64,000 nt of DNA from Njordibacter sp905182035. Lineage in GTDB: Bacteria; Pseudomonadota; Gammaproteobacteria; Pseudomonadales; Balneatricaceae. Of this stretch, positions 24,506-33,878 are shown piece after piece (the stretch's first letter is position 1; each line of letters begins with the position of its first letter). Location: positions 1,612,001-1,676,000 of the forward strand of contig NZ_CP159831.1 in the NCBI RefSeq assembly GCF_047730075.1, given 5' to 3'. Made by a program: the position numbers and the translations under genes. A model generated the notes under the pieces. That model saw nothing but the letters and a program-made list of their open reading frames with translations. It was not told the DNA's origin and did not search any database.

Positions 24506-27343
24506 TCATGATTCTAATCCCAGTGCTTGGGCTACTAAGTAACGTTGCTCTTCTAGATGCACAGACATGTAACCACATGCCGGTGCCGCCGAGGCGGGTC
24601 GTGAAGCGACAATCAAATTGAGTTTAGGACGCCCTATTTGTATAACTTTACGCATGTGATGCTGGCTAGAATACCAAGCACCTTGGTTTTGTGGTTCTTC
24701 TTGACACCAAACCACAATTTCCAAATGAGGATACTGGTCTAATACGTCTGCTAAATGCTGTTCAGGGAACGGGTACAGTTGTTCAATACGAACTATAGCC
24801 ACATGGTCTAAATGGCCCAGACGACGCTGCTCAAGTAAATCGTAGTACACCTTACCACTAGTCAGTACAACACGTTTGACTGCACTTTTTTTGTGATCAT
24901 CTACATCATCAATAACGACCTGAAACTCTCCCTGAGCTAACTCGTCTAAGCTCGAAATAGCCATTTTGTGACGTAACAAGCTCTTGGGCGACATTACCAC
25001 CAATGGCTTACGCATGGGCCGAATGACCTGACGTCGGATCAAGTGAAATATTTGCGCAGGCGTGGTAGGTACACAGACTTGGATGTTGTGCTCGGCGCAC
25101 ATCTGTAAGTATCGCTCTAAACGAGCAGAGGAATGTTCTGGACCTTGACCCTCATAACCATGGGGTAGCAACATCGTTAAACCGCACATGCGGCCCCACT
25201 TATGTTCACCACTGGTGATAAATTGATCAACCACCACTTGAGCGCCATTAGCGAAATCGCCAAACTGCGCTTCCCAGATCACTAGACCTTCTGGTGACGT
25301 TGATGCATACCCATACTCAAACGCTAGCACTGCTTCTTCTGACAACAAAGAATCAAAAATAGTAAATTCAGGTTGTTGTGGTGATAAATTTCGCAAAGGA
25401 ACGTAAGCACCGCTGCCCTTCTGATCATGTAATACAGCATGACGATGGGAAAAAGTACCACGGCCCACATCTTGTCCTGTTAGACGAATAGGATAACCTT
25501 CCTCCAGCAGAGAGGCATAAGCCATCACTTCGGCAAAACCCCAATTAATTTCTGCTGCACCAGATGCCATCTTTAAGCGGTCATCAAGAATTTTTTTCAC
25601 CTGACGCTGTACTACAAAACCTTGTGGCACCTGATCTAAACGTTGGCCTAAATCCTTTAATACATCGCTGGCCACTCGTGTATCGCCGGCCGCTGTCCAT
25701 TCGTGACCTAAGTAGGGTTTCCAATTCACAAACGAACTTGTGTCAGGCGTCGTAACAAGTGATTTGGCAACGTGCTCACCATTATCAAGGGCTTTACGAT
25801 AATCGTTTTGATAAGAGGTAATGTCTGCCGCTGTAATAACGCCTTCGTTTACCAATTGTTGTCCATACAACGTAGCCACCGTTTTTTTAGCTTTAATGGC
25901 GTTATACATCAATGGTTGTGTACCAGACGGTTCATCAGCTTCGTTGTGACCGCGACGGCGATAACATACAAGATCTATAACAACATCCCGTTTAAATTCA
26001 TTGCGATAATCTAACGCTAGCTCCGACACGAAGGCCACAGCATCTGGGTCATCACCATTGACGTGAAAAATTGGAGCGTCGATGAATTTCGCAACATCAG
26101 TACAGTAAGGGGTAGTACGTGCGTCTTCTTTTTTACTGGTAGTAAAGCCAACCTGATTATTGATTACAATATGGACCGTACCACCAGTTTTATAGGCACG
26201 GGTTTGGGACATTTGTAACGTTTCCATTACTACACCCTGACCTGCAAAAGCGGCGTCCCCATGTAAACAAATTGGCAATACGGTATCGCCTTTAGTGTCA
26301 TTGCGACGATCTTGACGTGCTCGTACCGAGCCTTCTGCCACTGGATTAGCAATTTCCAAGTGAGACGGATTAAACGCCAAGGCCATGTGTACTTCTCCAC
26401 CAGGAGTGCTCACATTGGTGGAAAAACCTTGATGGTACTTAACATCACCGGAAGTATTCAAAGGTTGCTTACCTTCAAACTCCTCAAACAAATCGACTGG
26501 ATTTTTGCCAAAAATATTAATCAATACATTTAGCCGACCACGGTGGGCCATACCTATGACAATTTCTTTAGCTTTGTTGCTACCTGAGCGCTGTATGATG
26601 TTATCCAACATTGGAATCAGAGTTTCACCACCTTCAAGGCCAAAGCGTTTGGCACCAGAAAAGCGAGAAGCAAGGTATTTCTCTAGACCTTCAGCAGCGA
26701 TTAAACGTTCAAAAATATGCTGACGTTTTTCTGGCGTATGTTCTGGATGGCTGCGTACTGACTCCACCCGCTGTCTAATCCATAGCTTTTCATCAGTATT
26801 AACAATGTGGCTATATTCACAACCCACGGTTGAGCAGTAGGTCTCTTCAAGGCCAGCAATAATTTCCGATAAAGGCATTTCTTCTTTGCCTAAGTAGGAA
26901 GCGCCTACTTGGAACACAGTGTCTAAATCAGCTGCAGATAACTCGTGGAAATGTAAGTCGAGGGCTTGCACCACTTCTTTAGCTTTAAGCTCTAAAGGGT
27001 CTAAACTGGCTATCTGATGACCGTGCACACGATATGCATTAATCAGACGCACCACCCTAACTTGTTTACGCTCATGGTCACTACTTAGAGTTGCAGTTCG
27101 TATGGGGTGGGATTTGCTTTGATTTTTACCTAGAAGGACAAAGTGTTCTTTTATAGTAGAGTGAGGCACATCCCCACTAATGGAGTCTGGTACTCGAGGC
27201 AGTTGATCAAACTCTTGCCGCCATTGCTCTGGAACAGCATTGGGGTCACGTAAATAGGTTTCGTACATTTCTTCAATGTACGCAAAGTTGCCGCCAGAGA
27301 AATGAGACTCACGCCTCTGTTGCTCCATTACGCTGTCATGCAT
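24506..27343 (-). CDS. sucA: 2-oxoglutarate dehydrogenase E1 component
   Basis: Thiamin diphosphate enzyme that decarboxylates 2-oxoglutarate and succinylates the lipoyl group of SucB. The 945-residue homodimeric E1 has the N-terminal segment FSGGNFAYIEEMYETYL that contacts E2, the ThDP motif GDAAFAGQGVVMETLQMS near 360-377, and the Tyr/His-containing HRHAVLHDQ and GHEG-like LLPHGYEGQGPEHSSAR blocks. A 157-base gap with a hairpin and a possible promoter separates it from sdhB, suggesting that suc genes can be expressed apart from sdh. Confidence 0.98.
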   Translation of the reverse strand: MHDSVMEQQRRESHFSGGNFAYIEEMYETYLRDPNAVPEQWRQEFDQLPRVPDSISGDVPHSTIKEHFVLLGKNQSKSHPIRTATLSSDHERKQVRVVRLINAYRVHGHQIASLDPLELKAKEVVQALDLHFHELSAADLDTVFQVGASYLGKEEMPLSEIIAGLEETYCSTVGCEYSHIVNTDEKLWIRQRVESVRSHPEHTPEKRQHIFERLIAAEGLEKYLASRFSGAKRFGLEGGETLIPMLDNIIQRSGSNKAKEIVIGMAHRGRLNVLINIFGKNPVDLFEEFEGKQPLNTSGDVKYHQGFSTNVSTPGGEVHMALAFNPSHLEIANPVAEGSVRARQDRRNDTKGDTVLPICLHGDAAFAGQGVVMETLQMSQTRAYKTGGTVHIVINNQVGFTTSKKEDARTTPYCTDVAKFIDAPIFHVNGDDPDAVAFVSELALDYRNEFKRDVVIDLVCYRRRGHNEADEPSGTQPLMYNAIKAKKTVATLYGQQLVNEGVITAADITSYQNDYRKALDNGEHVAKSLVTTPDTSSFVNWKPYLGHEWTAAGDTRVASDVLKDLGQRLDQVPQGFVVQRQVKKILDDRLKMASGAAEINWGFAEVMAYASLLEEGYPIRLTGQDVGRGTFSHRHAVLHDQKGSGAYVPLRNLSPQQPEFTIFDSLLSEEAVLAFEYGYASTSPEGLVIWEAQFGDFANGAQVVVDQFITSGEHKWGRMCGLTMLLPHGYEGQGPEHSSARLERYLQMCAEHNIQVCVPTTPAQIFHLIRRQVIRPMRKPLVVMSPKSLLRHKMAISSLDELAQGEFQVVIDDVDDHKKSAVKRVVLTSGKVYYDLLEQRRLGHLDHVAIVRIEQLYPFPEQHLADVLDQYPHLEIVVWCQEEPQNQGAWYSSQHHMRKVIQIGRPKLNLIVASRPASAAPACGYMSVHLEEQRYLVAQALGLES

Positions 27344-27391
27344 TCAGTATCACCGATTTCCGATTGTGGTTAGACTTAACCAAACGCGTCC

Positions 27392-27421
27392 AGTATAACC
27401 CGTAATGCGTCACATGGTTAA
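27392..27421 (-). promoter_or_regulatory. Possible internal promoter upstream of sucA
   Basis: Read on the minus strand, TTAACC, 18 bases, TATACT resembles a sigma-70 promoter (4/6 and 5/6 matches). It lies about 50 bases upstream of the sucA start. Seen by eye only; not tested. Confidence 0.35.
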
Positions 27422-27454
27422 GCAACATAGTCACATTTTACTAAACAAATTAGC

Positions 27455-27484
27455 GTTCAAGACCCTTAAATAACGGCCTTGAAC
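27455..27484 (-). other. Stem-loop in the sdhB-sucA intergenic region
   Basis: Inverted repeat GTTCAAG / CTTGAAC (7 of 7) extended by a CC/GG pair, 16 bases between the arms. It begins about 17 bases after the sdhB stop and has no U-run, so it is more likely an mRNA processing or stability element than a full terminator. Confidence 0.5.
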
Positions 27485-27500
27485 TCATTCACCGTTAAAC

Positions 27501-28205
27501 TTACGTGGCTCTAGTCAACAACATGTTCCGAATATGTCCAATAGCTTTGGTTGGATTTAAACCCTTAGGACAGACAGTGACACAGTTCATAATACCATGG
27601 CACCGAAACACACTAAACGGATCGTCTAAATCAGCTAAGCGTTGATCCGTCCCCGTATCGCGGCTATCAGCCAAGAAACGATAGGCCTGAAGCAAGCCAG
27701 CTGGACCAATAAATTTATCTGGGTTCCACCAAAATGAGGGACACGCCGTTGAACAACAAGCACACAGAATACATTCGTATAGTCCGTCTAACTTCTCACG
27801 ATCTTCAGGAGACTGAAGACGCTCGATAGCAGGGGCTGGAGTATCGTTCAACAAGAACGGCTTGACTTTTTCATACTGCTTATAGAACTGATCCATATCA
27901 ATGACCAGGTCACGAATAACTGGTAAAGCAGGCAACGGGCGCAAGGTTAACTTGTTGTTTTTCACACACGACGATAATGGTGTAATACATGCTAAACCAT
28001 TAGTGCCATTGATATTCATACCATCAGAACCACATACTCCTTCACTGCATGATCGGCGATAAGTGAGGCCCCGATCTCGTATTTTCAACAAATTCAAAAC
28101 ATCTAATACCATTAGATCTTTACCTTCAGTATCAACCTGAAAGTCTTGCATATAAGGCTTCGCATCGAGTTCTGGATGGTAGCGATAAACACTCACTGTT
28201 AACAT
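27501..28205 (-). CDS. sdhB: Succinate dehydrogenase iron-sulfur subunit
   Basis: Fe-S subunit of complex II, passing electrons from SdhA flavin to quinone. The plant-type [2Fe-2S] Cys motif is CSEGVCGSDGMNINGTNGLAC (about 54-74 at CxxxxC...C) and two bacterial-type motifs CILCACCSTACP and CHGIMNCVTVCPKGLNP bind the 4Fe-4S and 3Fe-4S clusters. The length of 234 residues fits. GGAG seven bases before ATG supports the start. Confidence 0.98.
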   Translation of the reverse strand: MLTVSVYRYHPELDAKPYMQDFQVDTEGKDLMVLDVLNLLKIRDRGLTYRRSCSEGVCGSDGMNINGTNGLACITPLSSCVKNNKLTLRPLPALPVIRDLVIDMDQFYKQYEKVKPFLLNDTPAPAIERLQSPEDREKLDGLYECILCACCSTACPSFWWNPDKFIGPAGLLQAYRFLADSRDTGTDQRLADLDDPFSVFRCHGIMNCVTVCPKGLNPTKAIGHIRNMLLTRAT

Positions 28206-28216
28206 AACACTACTCC

Positions 28217-29992
28217 TTAATAAGTACGAATTTTAGGTGGGAAGGCATCCACAGTTTTGGGTGAAAAGTTCACATCTCGCTTGCCAAGGCGTTCTTCGGT
28301 GGGGTAATACACTGAGTGTTTTAGCCAGTGTTCGTCGTCACGTTCAGTATAGTCGTTACGCGCATGAGCACCACGACTCTCCTTACGTTGTTCAGCAGAA
28401 AACGCGGTAGCAAATGCTACTTCAAACAGGTTTTGTAACTCTAGGGCTTCTATACGATCGGTATTAAATGCACCGGTTTTATCTTGTAGATGAAGGTTAG
28501 ATATTTTTACCCGAAGCTCACGCAAAAGCTCTAGTCCTTTGAGCATGTTTTCGCCTTCACGAAACACACCAAAGTATAGCTGCATAGTCTTTTGAAGCTC
28601 TACCCGAACTTCAGGAATACTTTCACCTGATTCAGAATTATTTAATGCATTCAGGCGTGCCATGGCTGCATCTAAATTAGCTTGGTTTGCAGGTTCAGCA
28701 CGATAACCTTCTCGCATCGATTTTTCAATCTGAATACCAGCTGCTCGACCAAAAACAACGAGATCTAACAGTGAGTTGCCACCTAAACGGTTTGCTCCAT
28801 GCACTGACACACAGGCGGCCTCACCACATGCATATAAACCTTCAATTATACGCGTTTCTGATTCTGATTCTGGGTACAACACCTGGCCACCAATATTAGT
28901 GGGTAAGCCACCCATCATATAGTGGCATGTAGGCACCACAGGCACTGGTTCAAACACTGGATCTACATGGGCAAAGGTACGAGACAACTCACAAATACCA
29001 GGCAACCGACTTTCCAATACATCTTCGCCTAGGTGATCGAGCTTCAGCAGCACATGGTCGCCATTTACGCCACAACCACGGCCTTCTAATATCTCCAATA
29101 CCATAGACCGGGCCACAACATCACGGCCAGCTAAGTCTTTAGCATTAGGCGCATAGCGCTCCATAAACCGTTCGCCATCTTTGTTAATAAGGTAGCCACC
29201 TTCGCCACGACAGCCTTCGGTCACCAGGGTACCAGCACCAGCTATACCAGTAGGATGAAATTGCCACATTTCCATATCTTGCACAGGCAAACCCATACGC
29301 AAACCCATACCCACACCATCACCCGTGTTAATTAATGCGTTAGTGGTGGATTGATAAATGCGGCCTGCACCACCCGTAGCCAAAACAGTTGCCTTAGCTT
29401 CGATATAAACGGTTTCTCCAGATTCAATACAAATGGCAACCACGCCAACAACAGCGCCATCGTCATTTTGCACCATGTCTACAGCGAACCATTCATTTAA
29501 AAAAGTGGTGCCACCTTTTAAGTTACCTTGATACAAAGCGTGCAATAGTGCATGCCCCGTACGATCTGCAGCTGCACAAGTCCGGGCAGCTTGACCACCC
29601 TCACCAAAATTCTTAGACTGACCACCAAAAGGACGCTGATATATACGCCCCTCTTCAGTGCGGGAGAAAGGTAGACCCATGTGGTCCAATTCAAATACCG
29701 CCTGCGGCCCCACACTGCACATATATTCAATCGCGTCTTGGTCACCAATATAGTCGGAGCCTTTTACGGTATCATACATGTGCCAGCGCCAATCATCGTT
29801 CGGATCATCACTAGCAATGGCGCAGGTAATGCCACCTTGGGCCGACACCGTATGAGAACGGGTAGGAAATACTTTAGTAATACATGCGGTCTTTAAACCA
29901 GATTCCGTGAGCTGCAGGGCAGCTCGCATTCCGGCACCACCGCCACCAATGACGATAGCTTCATAGGACATTTTACGTAAGGTGTTTGACAT
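28217..29992 (-). CDS. sdhA: Succinate dehydrogenase flavoprotein subunit
   Basis: Catalytic flavoprotein of complex II. FAD is bound covalently through the His of TRSHTVSAQGG (residues 45-55); the N-terminal dinucleotide fold GGGGAGMRAAL is at 17-27 and the active-site Arg lies in TEGCRGEGGYL near 260-270. The length is 591 residues, as usual. It is 3 bases downstream of sdhD and 11 bases before sdhB. Confidence 0.98.
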   Translation of the reverse strand: MSNTLRKMSYEAIVIGGGGAGMRAALQLTESGLKTACITKVFPTRSHTVSAQGGITCAIASDDPNDDWRWHMYDTVKGSDYIGDQDAIEYMCSVGPQAVFELDHMGLPFSRTEEGRIYQRPFGGQSKNFGEGGQAARTCAAADRTGHALLHALYQGNLKGGTTFLNEWFAVDMVQNDDGAVVGVVAICIESGETVYIEAKATVLATGGAGRIYQSTTNALINTGDGVGMGLRMGLPVQDMEMWQFHPTGIAGAGTLVTEGCRGEGGYLINKDGERFMERYAPNAKDLAGRDVVARSMVLEILEGRGCGVNGDHVLLKLDHLGEDVLESRLPGICELSRTFAHVDPVFEPVPVVPTCHYMMGGLPTNIGGQVLYPESESETRIIEGLYACGEAACVSVHGANRLGGNSLLDLVVFGRAAGIQIEKSMREGYRAEPANQANLDAAMARLNALNNSESGESIPEVRVELQKTMQLYFGVFREGENMLKGLELLRELRVKISNLHLQDKTGAFNTDRIEALELQNLFEVAFATAFSAEQRKESRGAHARNDYTERDDEHWLKHSVYYPTEERLGKRDVNFSPKTVDAFPPKIRTY

Positions 29993-29995
29993 GAC

Positions 29996-30343
29996 TTATA
30001 GGCCCCACAGCAACTGAACACCCCAAACGGTGTAAATGAACATTAATAAACCAACTACCATTTGGAATACAAAACGCAGTGTAAACGGCTTAAGGTAATC
30101 GGTGGAAATAGACCAGAGGCCAATCCAGCAATGTGCACCCAAAGACAAAAGTGCCATTAAACTGAAGATACGCATACTGGTCATACTGAATAAGGCGTGC
30201 CATTGAGCAAAATCTAACTGAGGGTTTACCAAAAGGTAAACCACCATAAATACGGAATAGACTGCTAATATTAATGCACTCACTCGCTGCACTAGCCAAT
30301 CAGAAAGCCCACTACGCCCAAAACTTGTAACTGTGGTTACCAT
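29996..30343 (-). CDS. sdhD: Succinate dehydrogenase membrane anchor subunit SdhD
   Basis: Membrane anchor of complex II with three transmembrane helices, sharing heme b and the quinone site with SdhC. The ATG at 30343 has AGGAG seven bases upstream; a TTG two codons earlier (30349) is in frame but less likely. The protein is 115 residues with the SGLSDWLVQRVSA start typical of the family and the heme-ligand His in LGAHCWIGLW. It overlaps the end of sdhC by 7 bases. Confidence 0.95.
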   Translation of the reverse strand: MVTTVTSFGRSGLSDWLVQRVSALILAVYSVFMVVYLLVNPQLDFAQWHALFSMTSMRIFSLMALLSLGAHCWIGLWSISTDYLKPFTLRFVFQMVVGLLMFIYTVWGVQLLWGL

Positions 30344-30714
30344 ATCCAAACTCCTGCCAATACGGCTAATATAACCGTTAAGCCAATAACAAATTTTGCT
30401 GCTTTGTTGGCTGTTTCTAGCTCTTCACCATGACCTAAGTCCATGACGAGATGCTTCATACCAGCGCTAAAGTGAAATCCTAAGGCAGACAACAATCCCC
30501 AAGTCACAAACTGGGCAAAAAAGTTCTCTTGTAGTAAGGTTTGTGCAGAAGCGAATTCTGCCGCATTTTTTAATGAGGTATCGAATAAATTAAATAAAAA
30601 TACCAGGCCCACAAACAAAATAACGCCAGAAATGCGGTGGCTGATAGAAACCACAGAAATTAAAGGGTGCTTGAATGTGCCTAGGTCGAGATTAACGGGT
30701 CTTTTATCGCTCAC
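30337..30714 (-). CDS. sdhC: Succinate dehydrogenase cytochrome b556 subunit SdhC
   Basis: Cytochrome b subunit of complex II. The family signature RPVNLDLGTF is at residues 4-13, SVVSISHRISG-like SISHRISGVILF near 23-34, and the heme-binding His in FHFSAGMKHLVMDLGHGEE near 81-99. Length is 125 residues with three transmembrane helices. It is the first gene of the sdhCDAB-sucAB-lpd-sucCD operon and is divergent from gltA. Confidence 0.96.
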   Translation of the reverse strand: MSDKRPVNLDLGTFKHPLISVVSISHRISGVILFVGLVFLFNLFDTSLKNAAEFASAQTLLQENFFAQFVTWGLLSALGFHFSAGMKHLVMDLGHGEELETANKAAKFVIGLTVILAVLAGVWIW

Positions 30715-31179
30715 GGTTACCTACTCTTGGCTAAAAAATGAGTTGAATTAAGGCTTGGAACACTACGCCAAATCGACACTCACTTAGCTGTAAGCGTCAC
30801 GCAGGTCGCAAGTATAGTGATTTGAACAGCAGAAAACAACGCAACTTTTGTAGTATATGTGTTCTTTTATTTTGCATAGACATGCATCAAGAAGCACCCA
30901 GCGCGTGGCTTAGACTTAACACGAGCTCTTTACAAACGCCCACGACAAGAGGATGATATAAACCTAGCGTTATAGCAACCCCCCTCCATATCACTTGTAA
31001 TTATACCTACAATCTATATGCCGAATCTTTTCTATGCCCTTTCGAGGGTAAGTCTAAGGTAAGATAGGGTCCAGTTTTTGGAGGTGTCTGACTTATGCCC
31101 GCTGTTTTAAATGGTGCACTAACGTTATATTGCCGCTTTATAAGCCATCCCTCCCATCACAATTTTTAGGAGCCAATAC
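30715..31179. other. Divergent sdhC-gltA control region
   Basis: A 465-base intergenic stretch with no plausible gene. It must hold the outward promoters for the sdh-suc operon and for gltA; the divergent layout matches Pseudomonas and other gammaproteobacteria. A promoter-like pair faces sdhC (see separate entry). A clear SD, TTAGGAG, lies before gltA. I saw no obvious FNR or ArcA-type palindrome and no strong terminator. Confidence 0.6.
30811..30839 (-). promoter_or_regulatory. Candidate sigma-70 promoter for sdhC
   Basis: On the minus strand TTGTTT, 17 bases, TATACT lies about 97 bases upstream of the sdhC start. The -10 matches consensus at 5 of 6 positions, the -35 only at 3 of 6. Confidence 0.45.
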
Positions 31180-32457
31180 ATGTCCGAAAGAAAAGCCACT
31201 CTTCACGTAGAAGGTATGGACCCAATAGAACTGCCGATATACTCAGGCAGCACTGGCCCCGATGTTATTGACGTACGTCAATTAGTGAGCAAAGGCCTTT
31301 TTACCTACGACCCAGGCTTTGTGTCTACGGCTTCATGTGAATCTAAAATCACCTACATCGATGGTGATAATGGCATTTTATTACACCGTGGTTATGCGAT
31401 TGAAGATCTAGCTGCTAACTCATCCTATCTAGAAACCTGTTACCTTTTAATCCACGGCGAACTTCCAACCACCGAACAGATGGATGAGTTTGAAAACCAT
31501 ATCACCCATAACACCATGGTGCATGAACAGCTTACGCATTTTTTCAATGGTTTCCGCCGAGACGCCCATCCAATGGCGATCATGTGTGGTGTAGTAGGCG
31601 CACTATCTGCGTTCTATCACGATCAACTTGATAACGACAATCCTCATCACCGAGAAAAAGCGATTCACCGCTTAATCTCTAAAATGCCTACCCTTGCAGC
31701 TATGTGTTTCAAATACTCTATTGGCCAGCCATTTATTTTTCCACGTGACGACCTTAATTACGCCGAAAACTTCTTACACATGATGTTTGGCAAACCTACT
31801 GCAGAAAGTAAAATAGACCCAGTTTTATCTCGCGCCATGGATAAAATCTTCTTGTTGCATGCAGATCATGAGCAAAATGCATCAACTTCTACAGTGCGTT
31901 TAGCTGGCTCCTCTGGTGCCAACCCCTTTGCTTGTATTGCTTCGGGTATTGCTGCCCTATGGGGCCCAGCCCATGGCGGTGCCAATGAAGCCGTACTTGA
32001 TATGCTTGAGGAAATTGGCGATGTTTCTAATATTGATGCATTTGTTGCCAGAGCTAAAGACAAGAACGACCCTTTTCGCCTTATGGGCTTTGGTCACCGT
32101 GTGTATAAGAATTTTGACCCTCGCGCCACGGTAATGCGTGAAACATGCGACGAAGTATTAGCCTTACTCGGTGTAGAGAATGATCCACTATTGCAAATAG
32201 CTAAACGTTTAGAGCAAATCGCCCTAGAAGACGAATACTTTATCCAGCGTAAGCTATACCCAAATGTGGATTTTTACTCTGGCATCATCCTTAAAGCCAT
32301 TGGCATTCCAACCTCTATGTTTACGGTCATTTTTGCCGTAGCACGTACGGTAGGTTGGATTTCTCACTGGCATGAAATGCTTAATAGCCCTTACCGTATC
32401 GGTCGTCCCCGCCAATTATATACTGGTGAAACTAAACGCCCTTACCCTGCTAAATAA
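31180..32457 (+). CDS. gltA: Citrate synthase (type II)
   Basis: Condenses acetyl-CoA and oxaloacetate at the entry of the TCA cycle. The 425-residue protein is the hexameric, NADH-sensitive gammaproteobacterial type (E. coli 427). Active-site residues are seen in the HADHEQNAST segment near 227-236, GFGHRVYKNFDPR near 305-317, and the catalytic Asp in YPNVDFYSG near 362-370. TTAGGAG lies before ATG. A strong terminator follows 24 bases after the stop. Confidence 0.98.
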   Translation: MSERKATLHVEGMDPIELPIYSGSTGPDVIDVRQLVSKGLFTYDPGFVSTASCESKITYIDGDNGILLHRGYAIEDLAANSSYLETCYLLIHGELPTTEQMDEFENHITHNTMVHEQLTHFFNGFRRDAHPMAIMCGVVGALSAFYHDQLDNDNPHHREKAIHRLISKMPTLAAMCFKYSIGQPFIFPRDDLNYAENFLHMMFGKPTAESKIDPVLSRAMDKIFLLHADHEQNASTSTVRLAGSSGANPFACIASGIAALWGPAHGGANEAVLDMLEEIGDVSNIDAFVARAKDKNDPFRLMGFGHRVYKNFDPRATVMRETCDEVLALLGVENDPLLQIAKRLEQIALEDEYFIQRKLYPNVDFYSGIILKAIGIPTSMFTVIFAVARTVGWISHWHEMLNSPYRIGRPRQLYTGETKRPYPAK

Positions 32458-32480
32458 AGCACCACAATTTTGGCATTGAT

Positions 32481-32505
32481 AAAAACCACCCAAGGGTGGT
32501 TTTTT
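32481..32505 (+). terminator. Rho-independent terminator of gltA
   Basis: Stem CCACCC / GGGTGG with loop AA, preceded by five A and followed by six T, just after the gltA stop. The A-run may allow weak termination from the opposite strand too. Confidence 0.92.
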
Positions 32506-32523
32506 CTTGCCTGAACTTATGTG

Positions 32524-32540
32524 CTGGCACACTCTTTGCT
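32524..32540 (+). promoter_or_regulatory. Sigma-54-type promoter upstream of amt
   Basis: CTGGCAC, five bases, TTGCT matches the -24/-12 consensus (TGGCAC-N5-TTGCW) with the invariant GG and GC. It lies between the gltA terminator and the amt start, about 125 bases before the latter. Sigma-54 with NtrC control is known for glnK-amtB in other gammaproteobacteria, so the location fits. Confidence 0.65.
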
Positions 32541-32582
32541 TTATAACTAACAGCGGGATTATAGGGGCTCAAATGCAATCTA

Positions 32583-32604
32583 TTAGTGCATATTGCACCA
32601 CTAA
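32583..32604. promoter_or_regulatory. Palindrome in the amt leader
   Basis: Nested inverted repeats: outer arms TTAGTG / CACTAA and inner GTGCA-TAT-TGCAC. The element resembles half of an NtrC-like GCAC...GTGC site but lies downstream of the sigma-54 box, within the predicted leader. Could be an operator or an RNA hairpin. Confidence 0.4.
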
Positions 32605-32663
32605 TAAGCAGTTCGTTTTCAAACCGCCTCAAAACAGTGCAAAGATAAATTTAAGGAGTTGTA

Positions 32664-33872
32664 GTGGAATCCACAATGAGCGCAGTCGCCACCTTGGTGC
32701 AAAGTTCTAATACCCTGTTCATTCTTATGGGAGCCATTATGGTGCTTGCCATGCATGCTGGTTTTGCCTTTTTAGAGGTGGGTACAGTTAGGCATAAAAA
32801 CCAAGTTAACGCCTTAGTTAAAATTATGACGGATTTTGGTTTCTCCTGCCTTGCGTATTTTTTTGTAGGCTACTGGATCGCCTACGATCAACACTTTTTT
32901 ACCAGCGCCGAGGCTTTAAGCGCTAATAATGGCTACCAGCTGGTGAAATTTTTCTTCTTAATGACCTTTGCTGCAGCTATTCCTGCCATAATTTCTGGAG
33001 GTATTGCTGAACGAGCGCGCTTTTGGCCATTGCTTGTTGCCGCTGCGTTAATCGTAGGTATTGTCTATCCCTTATTCGAAGGTATCGCCTGGAATGGCAA
33101 CTATGGCTTCCAATCATGGCTAGAACAAACCTTTGGCGCAGGCTTTCATGACTTTGCAGGCTCCGTAGTAGTGCATGGCATGGGTGGTTGGCTCGCACTT
33201 GCAGCAGTATTGCTCCTAGGCACTCGCAAGGGACGTTATCGTAAAGGGAAATTAGTGGCATTTGCGCCTTCAAGCATTCCCTTTTTAGCCTTAGGATCAT
33301 GGATTCTAACGATTGGCTGGTTTGGTTTTAACGTGATGTCAGCTCAAACCCTAGATGGCATCAGTGGTTTAGTGGCCGTCAACACGCTAATGGCCATGGC
33401 TGGCGGTACTATTGCTGCATTGGTCATTGGTAAAAATGACCCAGGGTTTGTCCACAATGGACCATTAGCTGGCTTAGTGGCTGTGTGTGCTGGTTCCGAT
33501 TTAATGCACCCTATTGGTGCTCTAGCCGTAGGCCTGATTGCAGGTGGCCTTTTTGTTTACACTTTCATGATGACCCAAAATCGCTGGAAGATTGATGACG
33601 TGTTAGGGGTGTGGCCACTACACGGACTGTGTGGAGTATGGGGGGGTATCGCTGCAGGCATCTTTGGTTTAGAGGCCTTTGGTGGTTTAGGTGGTGTAAG
33701 CTTTATGTCTCAGCTGCTTGGCACCCTACTCGGATTAAGCATTGCCTTAATCGGTGGATTTATTGTGTATGGTGGTGTGAAGAAGTTTATTGGGCTAAGA
33801 CTCACGGAAGAAGAAGAGTTTAACGGCGCCGACCTAAGTATTCATAAAATCGGCGCTACGTCGTTAGACTAA
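32664..33872 (+). CDS. amt: Ammonium transporter Amt, GTG start
   Basis: Trimeric inner-membrane ammonium channel. The family core is clear: MHAGFAFLEVGTVRHKNQVN near 29-48, the Amt signature region FAGSVVVHGMGGW (HGMGG with the first pore His) near 161-173, and a second His in HGLCGVWGG near 315-323. The C-terminal tail EEEEFNGADLSIHKIGA is the usual PII-docking tail. It starts at GTG 32664 with AAGGAG five bases upstream, rather than ATG 32676. There is no glnK next to it, and no signal peptide. Length 402. Confidence 0.93.
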   Translation: MESTMSAVATLVQSSNTLFILMGAIMVLAMHAGFAFLEVGTVRHKNQVNALVKIMTDFGFSCLAYFFVGYWIAYDQHFFTSAEALSANNGYQLVKFFFLMTFAAAIPAIISGGIAERARFWPLLVAAALIVGIVYPLFEGIAWNGNYGFQSWLEQTFGAGFHDFAGSVVVHGMGGWLALAAVLLLGTRKGRYRKGKLVAFAPSSIPFLALGSWILTIGWFGFNVMSAQTLDGISGLVAVNTLMAMAGGTIAALVIGKNDPGFVHNGPLAGLVAVCAGSDLMHPIGALAVGLIAGGLFVYTFMMTQNRWKIDDVLGVWPLHGLCGVWGGIAAGIFGLEAFGGLGGVSFMSQLLGTLLGLSIALIGGFIVYGGVKKFIGLRLTEEEEFNGADLSIHKIGATSLD

Positions 33873-33878
33873 AACGAA

